DNA of 11,517 nucleotides from CAZPXF01 sp964590945 (GCA_964590945.1 CAZPXF010000074.1:1-11517), one strand, 5' to 3'; positions 1 to 8,331 are shown, numbered from the stretch's first letter. Notes: generated by a model not told the origin, from the sequence alone. A program made the numbers and translations.

Positions 1-1268
1 TTTATCAGCTTTTTACCGATTTCAAAACAGTCAAACGTCCTGAAATAATCACCCGGCGTCTCGGCCCGGCGGATCAGCTGTGTGCTGCCGTCCTCTTTCA
101 GAAGGATCTCGGCGGAACGGAGACGTCCGTTATAATTGTATCCCATAGAATATCCGTGCGCGCCTGCATCGTGAATGATCAGAAGATCGCCGGTATTTAC
201 CTCCGGAAGCATACGGTCGATGGCGAATTTATCGCTGTTCTCGCAGAGAGATCCGGTCACGTCATACATATGGTCGCACGGCGCATTTTCCTTGCCGCTC
301 ACTGTAATATGATGATAAGCTCCGTAGATTGCCGGACGCATCAGGTTTGCCGCGCACGCGTCACATCCGAGATACTCTTTGTGTGTATGCTTCTGATGCA
401 GCACCTTCGTTACAAGCGCGCCGTATGGTCCCAGCATGAAGCGTCCCATCTCTGTATAGATCGCAACATCGCCCATACCGGCCGGCACAAGCACTTCCTC
501 ATATACTTTGCGGACGCCCTCTCCGATCACACGGATATCATTCGGCTCCTGATCCGGATTGTAAGGAATCCCGACGCCGCCGGAAAGATTGATAAATGTA
601 ATGTGTGCGCCTGTCTCCTTCTTCAGCTTTACTGCAAGCTCAAAAAGAACTCTGGCAAGCTGCGGGTAATATTCATTGGTCACTGTATTACTTGCAAGGA
701 ACGCGTGAATACCGAATTTTTCCGCCCCTTTCCCTTTGAGGATCCGGAAAGCTTCAAACATCTGCTCTGTTGTAAGGCCGTATTTCGCATCCCCGGGATT
801 GTCCATGATCCCGTTGCTCAGCTTAAAGAGTCCGCCCGGATTGTAGCGGCAGCTTATCGTCTCCGGAATATGCCCGATCGTCTCCTCAAGGAAATCGATG
901 TGCGTAATATCATCCAGATTGATGATCGCCCCGATCTTATCCGCATATGCATACTCCTCCGCCGGCGTTGCATTGGAGGAAAACATGATATCATGTCCTT
1001 TCACTCCCATTGCATTCGACAGCATCAGCTCTGTCAGAGAAGAGCAGTCGCATCCGCAGTCATACTCTCTTAGAATATCAATAATAAATGGATTCGGCGT
1101 AGCCTTTACGGCAAAATATTCTTTGAATCCAGGATTCCATGAAAACGCCTCCTTCACTGCCTTTGCATTCTCGCGGATTCCCTTCTCGTCATAAATATAA
1201 AACGGCGTGGGAAATTCTTTTGTGATCTCCTGAAGCTGTTCGTAAGTTACAAATGGTTTCTTTTCCAT
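1..1268 (-). CDS. lysA: Diaminopimelate decarboxylase (partial, C-terminal end off window)
   Basis: A PLP-dependent fold-type III enzyme that decarboxylates meso-diaminopimelate to L-lysine, the last step of lysine synthesis; cytosolic. The frame runs open for 422 codons and leaves the window without a stop; family members are about 420-430 residues, so only a few residues are missing. Visible motifs are the PLP-lysine segment YFAVKATPNP (K55), the glycine loop NLSGGVGIPY (227-236), EMGRF (273-277), the active-site cysteine segment CENSD (C342) and DAGAHGYSMGYNYNGR (367-382). Two positions differ from textbook LysA: HIGS reads FLAS (190-193) and EPGR reads EMGR. I recall this variant as common in gut anaerobes. 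The start is supported by GAGGGG at 1276-1281. It lies 52 bases downstream of the rhomboid-like gene and may be cotranscribed with it. A related group IV decarboxylase specificity is the alternative. Confidence 0.9.
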   Translation of the reverse strand, partial: MEKKPFVTYEQLQEITKEFPTPFYIYDEKGIRENAKAVKEAFSWNPGFKEYFAVKATPNPFIIDILREYDCGCDCSSLTELMLSNAMGVKGHDIMFSSNATPAEEYAYADKIGAIINLDDITHIDFLEETIGHIPETISCRYNPGGLFKLSNGIMDNPGDAKYGLTTEQMFEAFRILKGKGAEKFGIHAFLASNTVTNEYYPQLARVLFELAVKLKKETGAHITFINLSGGVGIPYNPDQEPNDIRVIGEGVRKVYEEVLVPAGMGDVAIYTEMGRFMLGPYGALVTKVLHQKHTHKEYLGCDACAANLMRPAIYGAYHHITVSGKENAPCDHMYDVTGSLCENSDKFAIDRMLPEVNTGDLLIIHDAGAHGYSMGYNYNGRLRSAEILLKEDGSTQLIRRAETPGDYFRTFDCFEIGKKLI

Positions 1269-1298
1269 CTTCTATCCCCTCTCACACTTGTATATTCA

Positions 1299-1315
1299 GG
1301 CAGGATCAACCTGCC
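1299..1315 (-). other. Short hairpin between rhomboid-like gene and lysA
   Basis: A perfect 6-bp inverted repeat, GGCAGG / CCTGCC with a 5-base loop, sits in the 52-base spacer between the rhomboid-like stop codon and the lysA start. On the minus strand it is followed by TGAATATAC, with no T-run, so it is not a standard intrinsic terminator. It could be an mRNA stability or processing element, or chance. Confidence 0.35.
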
Positions 1316-1320
1316 GTCCA

Positions 1321-2178
1321 TTATTTCCTGTGTTCATGTGTAAATAAATGTTCGTTGCAGTATTCAAACGCGCCGTTGCATTTGGAACAATACCGGAAAT
1401 CCAGCTCCGGATTCGTCAGGTCGGTGCGCCCGCATACCGCGCAGCGGTGTCTTGCCCCATCCTCATAATGCGCTTCCTGACGCCCGCGATTGACTTTCTT
1501 CTTATATTGCTGGTAACGAACCTTCTGCTTCGCTTTCGTCTTTCTCGACGAAAGGAAAAAGAGAAAGAAATTGAACAGCGATACGACTGCCGCAACTGCA
1601 TTTGCCTTATAATAAACGCCGTAAATGCCTCCTCCATACGCCGGAAGAAGCGCCTGTATAACGGTCCAGATAAAATATGCTCCGTCGATCCATGCAAGAT
1701 ACTTGATCTTAATCGGAATAATCCCCATAAGGTAAAGCTGGACGTTTGGATACAACATTGCAAATGCAAAGAACAGGGAAAGATTCAGATATTCGGTCCC
1801 GATATACAAAATCTGTCCTGTCACCGCATAGGTTATAAGAGCCGCAAGCACATGGAAAATGACTCCCAGGAAAAAATACAGATTGAAGCGGAATGCTCCC
1901 CATGCCATCTCAAGCTCCCGCCCGATCATATAATAGAGATACAGAACAAAAATCATAAAGATAATGCTTGACGACGGCGGCTGTATCAAAAATGTCACGA
2001 TACGCCAGATCTGTCCGTGCAGGATCGCGCTCGCATCCAGACAGAGATATTGATAATAAAAATCTGCATTTACAAGTTCCAGCACAAATCCAACTACATA
2101 AAGAATGATAATATAGTACATCAGATTGTGTATCGCATAGCGACCAAATTTCTTTTCCAGTTTGCTGATCCAGTCCAT
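1321..2178 (-). CDS. Rhomboid-fold membrane protein, probably proteolytically inactive, with C-terminal zinc finger
   Basis: A 285-residue membrane protein with about six hydrophobic segments between residues 17 and 211. Rhomboid hallmarks are the loop-1 Trp-Arg in GQIWRIVTF (W58-R59) and the GRELE..WG..RF signature (86-98). The catalytic GxSG motif expected in TM4 is absent: that region reads YLNLSLFFAFAMLYPN (130-145). The TM6 histidine is also missing, with YKANAVAAV at 190-198. After the last TM comes a basic linker (212-232), then a cysteine/histidine tail: C246-x2-C249, C264-x2-C267, C274, H277, H281, H283. This is enough for one or two zinc sites, predicted cytoplasmic because of the basic linker. 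It is therefore best called a pseudo-rhomboid. Such proteins generally bind or chaperone membrane clients rather than cleave them; the role here is unknown. A consensus promoter lies just upstream, and GGAAGGCAGG precedes the start codon. It is probably the first gene of a unit with lysA. Confidence 0.8.
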   Translation of the reverse strand: MDWISKLEKKFGRYAIHNLMYYIIILYVVGFVLELVNADFYYQYLCLDASAILHGQIWRIVTFLIQPPSSSIIFMIFVLYLYYMIGRELEMAWGAFRFNLYFFLGVIFHVLAALITYAVTGQILYIGTEYLNLSLFFAFAMLYPNVQLYLMGIIPIKIKYLAWIDGAYFIWTVIQALLPAYGGGIYGVYYKANAVAAVVSLFNFFLFFLSSRKTKAKQKVRYQQYKKKVNRGRQEAHYEDGARHRCAVCGRTDLTNPELDFRYCSKCNGAFEYCNEHLFTHEHRK

Positions 2179-2210
2179 ATTTTACCTGCCTTCCTGTTAT
2201 TTACCTACTG

Positions 2211-2239
2211 ATTGTACAATTTGAACATGCGTTTGTCAA
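2211..2239 (-). promoter_or_regulatory. Predicted sigma-A promoter for rhomboid-like gene
   Basis: On the minus strand, TTGACA (2234-2239) is separated by 17 bases from TACAAT (2211-2216). This is a perfect -35 with a 5/6 -10. The predicted transcription start is near 2204, giving a leader of about 26 bases before the ATG at 2178. The promoter would also drive lysA if the two genes are cotranscribed. Confidence 0.8.
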
Positions 2240-2280
2240 ATTATTCAGATTTCTTTTACATTTTTTTAATCTCTTACCAT

Positions 2281-2309
2281 TTGTGTTTTGGCATAAGTTG
2301 TCGTATAAT
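2281..2309 (+). promoter_or_regulatory. Predicted sigma-A promoter for the dehydratase activase-like gene
   Basis: A perfect TATAAT -10 (2304-2309) lies 17 bases downstream of a weak -35, TTGTGT (2281-2286, matching TTGACA at the first three bases). Transcription would start near 2316, about 70 bases before the ATG at 2387. The start falls on a small hairpin, GGTTT-CGTT-AAACC, at 2316-2329. The weak -35 leaves room for activator control, but no operator is obvious. Confidence 0.65.
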
Positions 2310-2386
2310 AGAACAGGTTTCGTTAAACCACATTAAATAAGTAGAAACACCTACCAGAAATTACCAGATATGTCAGGAGAATTTAT

Positions 2387-5300
2387 ATGAAACAGGACAA
2401 CAAATATACGCTTGGAATCGATATTGGTTCCACAACGGTAAAAATTGCAGTGCTCGATGAGGAGCACAACCTGCGTTTCTCCGATTATGAGCGTCATTTC
2501 GCCAATATTCAGGAGACATTAGCAGGTCTTCTTGGCAAAGCCAGGGATAAGCTTGGAAGCATACTTGCTTCTCCGGTTATCACCGGCTCCGGCGGATTGA
2601 CTCTTGCCAAACATTTGGAAGTTCCATTTGTCCAGGAGGTTATCGCGGTATCTACCGCCCTTCAGGATTACGCCCCGCAGACCGATGTCGCGATCGAGCT
2701 GGGCGGGGAGGACGCCAAGATCATCTATTTTGAAAATGGTAATGTTGAGCAGCGTATGAACGGGATCTGCGCCGGAGGTACCGGTTCCTTTATCGACCAG
2801 ATGGCGCAGCTTTTGCAGACGGATGCCTCCGGATTAAATGAATACGCCAAACATTATGACGCGCTTTATAATATCGCAGCCCGCTGCGGCGTATTTGCCA
2901 AATCAGATATACAGCCGCTGATCAATGACGGTGCGACAAAGGAAGACCTCTCCGCTTCAATTTTTCAGGCGGTGGTCAACCAGACGATCAGCGGACTTGC
3001 CTGCGGGAAACCGATCCGCGGCCATGTTGCATTTTTGGGAGGGCCTCTCCATTTCCTCTCGGAACTGAAGGAAGCTTTCATCCGCACGCTGAAGCTGGAC
3101 GACGAGCATGTGATCGCCCCTGCAAATTCTCATCTCTTTGCAGCCATCGGCTCCGCCCTCAATGCGAAGGAGGATGTGGACTGTGATGTGGATGCGCTGA
3201 TCGAGCGTCTGCAGGGCAAGATCAAGATGGAATTTGAGGTGGAACGTCTGGATCCGCTCTTTCCTGACCGGAAGTCGTTCGACGATTTTCAGGAGCGCCA
3301 CAGCAAACATAAGGTTCCCACCACGGATCTGGATACATATAAGGGCAAATGCTTCCTTGGGATCGACGCGGGTTCTACAACAACAAAGGCTGCCCTCGTT
3401 GCGGAGGACGGTACGCTGCTGTACTCCTTTTATCACAGCAACGACGGCGATCCGCTCGGCACCACGATCCGCGCGATCAAGGATATTTATACGAAGCTTC
3501 CGGACGAAGCGGAGATCGTTTACTCCTGCTCCACAGGCTACGGCGAAGCTCTGATCAAAGCTGCGCTTCTTCTCGATGAAGGTGAGGTTGAAACGGTTTC
3601 CCATTATTATGCAGCGGCATATTTTGACCCGGAGGTAGACTGTATCCTCGATATCGGCGGTCAGGATATGAAATGCATCAAGATCAAGAATCAGACGGTT
3701 GACAGCGTGCAGCTCAACGAAGCTTGTTCTTCCGGCTGCGGTTCTTTCATTGAAACCTTTGCCAAATCCCTGAACTTTTCCGTACAGGATTTCGCGAAAG
3801 AGGCATTATTTGCAAAGCATCCGATCGATCTTGGAACGCGCTGTACCGTATTTATGAATTCCAAAGTAAAGCAGGCGCAGAAGGAAGGCGCTGAGGTAGC
3901 CGATATTTCCGCAGGTCTTGCTTACTCTGTCATCAAAAACGCACTCTTTAAGGTTATCAAGGTGTCCGATGCTTCTGAGCTTGGCAGGCGCATCGTTGTA
4001 CAGGGCGGAACCTTCTACAATGACGCCGTTCTCCGGAGTTTTGAGACGATCGCGGGCTGCGAGGCCGTCCGCCCGGATATTGCCGGTATCATGGGGGCTT
4101 TCGGCGCTGCCCTGATCGCACGGGAGCGTTTCGAGGATTGCAGGACAACATCCATGCTTTCCATCGAAGAGATCGAGGCTCTGACCTATACAACAACTAT
4201 GTCGAAATGCCGCGGCTGTACGAACAACTGCCGTCTGACCATCAACCGTTTCTCCGGCAACCGTAACTTTATCACCGGTAACCGCTGTGAACGTGGTCTT
4301 GGTAAGGAGAAGACCAAAAAAGAAATTCCAAACCTGTTCCAGTATAAGCTGGATCGTTATTTCAATTATAAACCGCTCCCTGAAAAGGAAGCAAAGCACG
4401 GCGTTGTCGGCATCCCGCGTGTCCTCAATATGTTTGAGAACTATCCGTTCTGGCATACATTTTTCACTGACCTTGGATTCTCCGTTCGCATTTCACCGAA
4501 CTCCAACCGTAAGATCTACGAGCTTGGTATCGAATCCATCCCGAGCGAGTCCGAGTGTTATCCGGCGAAGCTTGCGCACGGTCATGTAAAATGGCTCATC
4601 GACAAGGGTACGAAGTTTATTTTCTATCCGTGTATTCCATATGAACGTCAGGAATTTGAGGACGCCAACAATCATTACAACTGCCCGATCGTGACCTCCT
4701 ATGCGGAGAACATCAAGAATAACATGGATGAGATTGTCCGCGGTGATATTGATTTTATGAATCCGTTCATGTCCTTCAAGAGCGAAGAGACGCTTGCCAC
4801 ACGGCTGACGGAAGAGCTTTCCGATAAGTTCGGCATCCCATCCTCCGAGATCTTTGCCGCCGTGTCCCATGCATGGAAAGAGCTCGCAGACTGCCGCGAG
4901 GATATGCGCAGAAAGGGCGAGGAAACACTCAAATATATGGAAGAGCACCATTGCCGTGGAATTGTGCTCGCCGGACGTCCATACCACATTGACCCGGAGA
5001 TCCACCACGGTATTCCGGAGCTGATCAACTCCTACGGAATTGCCGTTCTGACGGAAGATTCTGTCTCCCATCTGAATCCGGTAGACAGACCTCTGATCGT
5101 TATGGATCAGTGGATGTACCATTCCAGGCTGTATGCTGCGGCTAACTTTGTAAAGACACGGGATGATCTGGATCTGATCCAGCTCAACTCCTTCGGCTGC
5201 GGTCTGGACGCCGTTACAACAGACTGTGTTTCTGATATTTTGAACAATTCCGGTAAAATATATACGGTGTTAAAGATCGACGAGGTTAACAACCTTGGCG

Positions 5301-6643
5301 CTGCAAGGATCCGTGTCCGGTCCCTGATCGCTGCGATCAAGGTTCGCGAACGCAAGCAGTTTAAGCGTGAACTTCATCCGACAAATATCAACAAGATCGT
5401 ATTCACAGAGGAAATGCGCAAGGATTACACGATCCTCTGCCCGCAGATGTCGCCGATCCACTTCGAGCTTATCGAACCGGCCTTCCGTGCTGCCGGATAT
5501 AAGATCGAAGTATTGGAAAATGACAACCGTACCGCCGTCGATACAGGACTCAAATATGTAAATAACGACGCATGTTATCCATCTCTGATTGTTGTAGGAC
5601 AGCTCATGGAGGCGGTTCTTTCCGGCAAATACGACCCGGACAGGATCGCGCTTATCATCACGCAGACCGGCGGCGGATGCCGTGCGACGAACTATATTGG
5701 ATTTATCCGCCGTGCGCTTGAGAAAGCAGGATATCCGAATATCCCTGTTATATCTCTGAATTTAAGCGGACTGGAGGCGAATCCGGGATTCAAGCTCACG
5801 CTTCCGCTCGCCTTAAAGGGAATCTATGCGCTTGTATTTGGAGATATTTTCATGAAAGTATTGTACCGCACAAGACCTTACGAGGCCGTGCCAGGTTCCG
5901 CTGATGCAATGCATGAGAAATGGAAGGAAGAAGTGAAAAAATTTGTTTCCTGCAAAGGGATTCCTTCCAGACGAACATTCAAGAAGCTGTGCCGCGATAT
6001 CATTCAGGATTTCGACCGGCTTCCGCTCCGCGATATCCAAAAACCGCGTGTCGGAGTTGTAGGTGAGATCCTTGTAAAATTCATGCCTGCGGCCAACAAC
6101 CATCTTGTGGAATTGCTTGAAAGCGAAGGCGCCGAAGCCGTTGTCCCGGATCTTCTGGATTTCTTCCAGTACTGCTTCTACAACACGAACTTCAAGGCGG
6201 ATAAGCTGGGTATGAGCAAGAAGACAAAGCGCCTTGCCAACCTTGGAATCAAGGTTCTGGAATGGTTCCGCGCTCCTGCGACCAGAGCATTTAAGGAAAG
6301 CAGACGTTTTGATCCGCCGTCGAGGATTGAAGATCTGGCGTCTATGGCAAAAGACATTGTATCTCTCGGCAACCAGACCGGCGAAGGCTGGTTCCTGACG
6401 GGGGAAATGCTTGAACTGATACATAATGGAGCAGGCAATATCGTTTGTACACAGCCGTTCGCCTGTCTTCCGAACCACGTTGTAGGCAAGGGCGTTATCA
6501 AGGAACTGCGCCGCCGTCACCCGGAGGCAAATATTGTTGCCATCGACTACGATCCGGGCGCCAGCGAGGTCAACCAGCTCAACCGGATCAAACTGATGCT
6601 CTCCACAGCGCATAAACGTGTGGAAAATACTCAGAATGCGTAG
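2387..6643 (+). CDS. Giant 2-hydroxyacyl-CoA dehydratase activase-like protein: two activase modules fused to dehydratase-like domains
   Basis: A 1418-residue cytosolic protein of the BcrAD/BadFG (HgdC-type) ATPase superfamily. Module 1 (about 8-262) has IDIGSTTVKI (11-20), IELGGEDAKI (103-112), C128, C167 and GGPLHF (218-223). Module 2 (about 322-580) has IDAGSTTTKA (326-335), LDIGGQDMK (421-429), C447, C451, C486 and GGTFYND (540-546). Next come a four-cysteine cluster (C608, C611, C615, C634), a DUF2229-like region (about 675-900; C724, C749) and a dehydratase-like region (about 1010-1400; C1063, C1098). Known activases are homodimers that bridge a [4Fe-4S] cluster with two cysteines per subunit and use ATP to drive low-potential electron transfer to a dehydratase. 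Here both halves lie in one chain. The substrate is unknown, and no separate dehydratase or electron donor gene is adjacent. AGGAG at 2375-2379 supports the start. The gene is divergent from the rhomboid-like gene and converges on gpmI. Confidence 0.88.
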   Translation: MKQDNKYTLGIDIGSTTVKIAVLDEEHNLRFSDYERHFANIQETLAGLLGKARDKLGSILASPVITGSGGLTLAKHLEVPFVQEVIAVSTALQDYAPQTDVAIELGGEDAKIIYFENGNVEQRMNGICAGGTGSFIDQMAQLLQTDASGLNEYAKHYDALYNIAARCGVFAKSDIQPLINDGATKEDLSASIFQAVVNQTISGLACGKPIRGHVAFLGGPLHFLSELKEAFIRTLKLDDEHVIAPANSHLFAAIGSALNAKEDVDCDVDALIERLQGKIKMEFEVERLDPLFPDRKSFDDFQERHSKHKVPTTDLDTYKGKCFLGIDAGSTTTKAALVAEDGTLLYSFYHSNDGDPLGTTIRAIKDIYTKLPDEAEIVYSCSTGYGEALIKAALLLDEGEVETVSHYYAAAYFDPEVDCILDIGGQDMKCIKIKNQTVDSVQLNEACSSGCGSFIETFAKSLNFSVQDFAKEALFAKHPIDLGTRCTVFMNSKVKQAQKEGAEVADISAGLAYSVIKNALFKVIKVSDASELGRRIVVQGGTFYNDAVLRSFETIAGCEAVRPDIAGIMGAFGAALIARERFEDCRTTSMLSIEEIEALTYTTTMSKCRGCTNNCRLTINRFSGNRNFITGNRCERGLGKEKTKKEIPNLFQYKLDRYFNYKPLPEKEAKHGVVGIPRVLNMFENYPFWHTFFTDLGFSVRISPNSNRKIYELGIESIPSESECYPAKLAHGHVKWLIDKGTKFIFYPCIPYERQEFEDANNHYNCPIVTSYAENIKNNMDEIVRGDIDFMNPFMSFKSEETLATRLTEELSDKFGIPSSEIFAAVSHAWKELADCREDMRRKGEETLKYMEEHHCRGIVLAGRPYHIDPEIHHGIPELINSYGIAVLTEDSVSHLNPVDRPLIVMDQWMYHSRLYAAANFVKTRDDLDLIQLNSFGCGLDAVTTDCVSDILNNSGKIYTVLKIDEVNNLGAARIRVRSLIAAIKVRERKQFKRELHPTNINKIVFTEEMRKDYTILCPQMSPIHFELIEPAFRAAGYKIEVLENDNRTAVDTGLKYVNNDACYPSLIVVGQLMEAVLSGKYDPDRIALIITQTGGGCRATNYIGFIRRALEKAGYPNIPVISLNLSGLEANPGFKLTLPLALKGIYALVFGDIFMKVLYRTRPYEAVPGSADAMHEKWKEEVKKFVSCKGIPSRRTFKKLCRDIIQDFDRLPLRDIQKPRVGVVGEILVKFMPAANNHLVELLESEGAEAVVPDLLDFFQYCFYNTNFKADKLGMSKKTKRLANLGIKVLEWFRAPATRAFKESRRFDPPSRIEDLASMAKDIVSLGNQTGEGWFLTGEMLELIHNGAGNIVCTQPFACLPNHVVGKGVIKELRRRHPEANIVAIDYDPGASEVNQLNRIKLMLSTAHKRVENTQNA

Positions 6644-6652
6644 AATAGTTAA

Positions 6653-6752
6653 NNNNNNNNNNNNNNNNNNNNNNNNNNNNNNNNNNNNNNNNNNNNNNNN
6701 NNNNNNNNNNNNNNNNNNNNNNNNNNNNNNNNNNNNNNNNNNNNNNNNNNNN
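6653..6752. other. Assembly gap of 100 Ns between convergent genes
   Basis: Exactly 100 Ns, a round number typical of a placeholder for unknown length. It starts nine bases after the stop of the activase-like gene and hides the last codons of gpmI. The missing sequence should include the gpmI stop and probably a terminator serving both converging genes. Open frames that run through the Ns are artefacts. Confidence 0.98.
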
Positions 6753-8287
6753 TTTACAAGAAGTGATTTGCCTGTCATCTCTTCCGGCTGCTCGAGCCCC
6801 ATCAGCTCGATCAATGTCGGAGCGATATCCGCCAGACATCCACCCTCCCGCAGCTTGTACGAAGGATCCGCATTTACAAGGATAAACGGAACCGGATTCG
6901 TTGTGTGAGCGGTAAACGGAGCGCCCGTTTCGTAATCGATAAGCTGTTCTGCATTGCCGTGATCCGCGCAGATAAACATCTGTCCGTCAACCTCTTTGAT
7001 CGCATCCACAGCCTTTCCGACGCACTCATCCACAGCGCCCACAGCTTTGATCGCAGCTTCCTCAACGCCTGTATGACCAACCATATCCGGATTTGCGAAA
7101 TTGATAATGATCACATCATATTCTCCGGAGCGGATCGCGCCGCAGAGCTTGTCGCACACTTCATAAGCGCTCATCTCCGGCTGCAGGTCATAGGTGGCAA
7201 CCTTTGGAGAGTTCACGAGAATCCTGTCCTCGCCCTCATTTGGCTCCTCAACGCCGCCGTTGAAGAAGAATGTTACATGCGCATATTTCTCTGTCTCAGC
7301 GATTCTTGCCTGTCTCAGTCCATTCGCTGCAAGGAACTGTCCGAATGTGTTGTTGATCTCCGTCTTAGGAAATGCAACCGTCTTGTTCGGAATCGTCACA
7401 TCATACTCCGTAAAGCATACGTATGTCGTCCTGATCCTCTCTCCGCGGTCAAAACCGTCAAATTCGTCTGCACAGAATGTTCTTGTGATCTCTCTTGCCC
7501 TGTCAGGCCTGAAGTTGAAAAAGATAATGGAATCATTATCCTTGATCGTAGCAACCGGAGCGCCATTCTCCATCACAACAGCCGGAAGAACGAACTCATC
7601 GGTCTTGCCATCGTCATAGGATGCCTGAATTGCAGCAGGACCACCTTCTGCCGGAACGCCTTCGCCCTTCACAAGCGCTTTGTAGGCAAGCTCTACACGA
7701 TCCCAGCGGTTATCACGATCCATCGCGTAGTAACGGCCCATAACTGTTGCTACTTTCCCGACGCCAATCTCCGCCATCTTCGCCTCCAGCTGCTCCACAT
7801 ATTCTTTTCCGGATGCCGGAGGTGTATCACGTCCGTCCAGGAAACAATGTACATAAACATTCTTGATTCCCTGTCTCTTTGCAAGCTCCAAAAGTCCGTA
7901 AATATGTGTATTATGGCTGTGTACGCCGCCGTCGGACACGAGCCCGTACAGATGCAGGGAGGAATTGTTCTCCTTCACATTGCTGCATGCCCGGAGAAGC
8001 TCCGGATTCTCGAAGAAATCTCCGTCCTCGATCATCTTTGTGATCTTCGTCAGATCCTGATATACGATTCTTCCCGCGCCCATGTTCAGATGTCCAACCT
8101 CAGAATTTCCCATCTGACCGTCCGGAAGACCTACATGCAGTCCGCTTGCGTTTCCTTTTACAAAAGGATACTCCTTCATAAGTCCATCCATCACCGGAGT
8201 ATCGCCCTGTGCAACGGCGTTACCCTCTGTTTTATCATTCAGTCCATAACCATCAAGAATCATTAAAACTGTTGGCTTCTTACTCAT
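6753..8287 (-). CDS. gpmI: 2,3-bisphosphoglycerate-independent phosphoglycerate mutase (last residues in gap)
   Basis: Interconverts 3- and 2-phosphoglycerate in glycolysis and gluconeogenesis through a phosphoserine intermediate, using two Mn ions; a cytosolic monomer of the alkaline phosphatase superfamily. 511 residues are visible up to TGKSLLV; the family is about 510-515, so only one to three residues and the stop lie in the gap. All hallmark residues are present: D12 in LDGYG, nucleophile S62 in GNSEVGH, H123, the DGRD motif at 151-154, R185, R191, R260 and R263 in FRPDRARE, K334, D401 and H405, D442 and H443 in ADHGN, and H461. The start follows AGGAGAG at 8294-8300. It is the last gene of the glycolytic cluster and has its own predicted promoter in the 176-base spacer upstream. 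Confidence 0.97.
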
Positions 8288-8331
8288 TGTATACTCTCCT
8301 TTAAATATAGAATTCTTTTATTTTTCTTCAG

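Noticed and set aside
156..1073. A 305-codon plus-strand open frame opposite lysA
   Set aside because: It lies entirely antisense to lysA, whose motifs are clear. The cysteine, histidine and arginine-rich translation is typical of a shadow frame.
1299..1315. The GGCAGG/CCTGCC hairpin as a terminator before lysA
   Set aside because: The stem is only six base pairs and lacks a T-tail, so separation of lysA from the upstream gene is not supported.
1348..1971. A 207-codon plus-strand open frame opposite the rhomboid-like gene
   Set aside because: The minus-strand frame has coherent TM segments, a zinc tail, a promoter and a ribosome binding site; the plus-strand frame has none.
6905..8266. A 453-codon plus-strand open frame opposite gpmI
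   Set aside because: It is antisense to a fully intact gpmI, has no ribosome binding site support, and its composition reads as a reverse-strand shadow.
5813..8287. An 824-codon minus-strand open frame joining gpmI to a long C-terminal extension through the Ns
   Set aside because: The extension reads through 100 unknown bases and then antisense to the activase-like gene. GpmI is complete in length at about 512 residues, so the fusion is a gap artefact.
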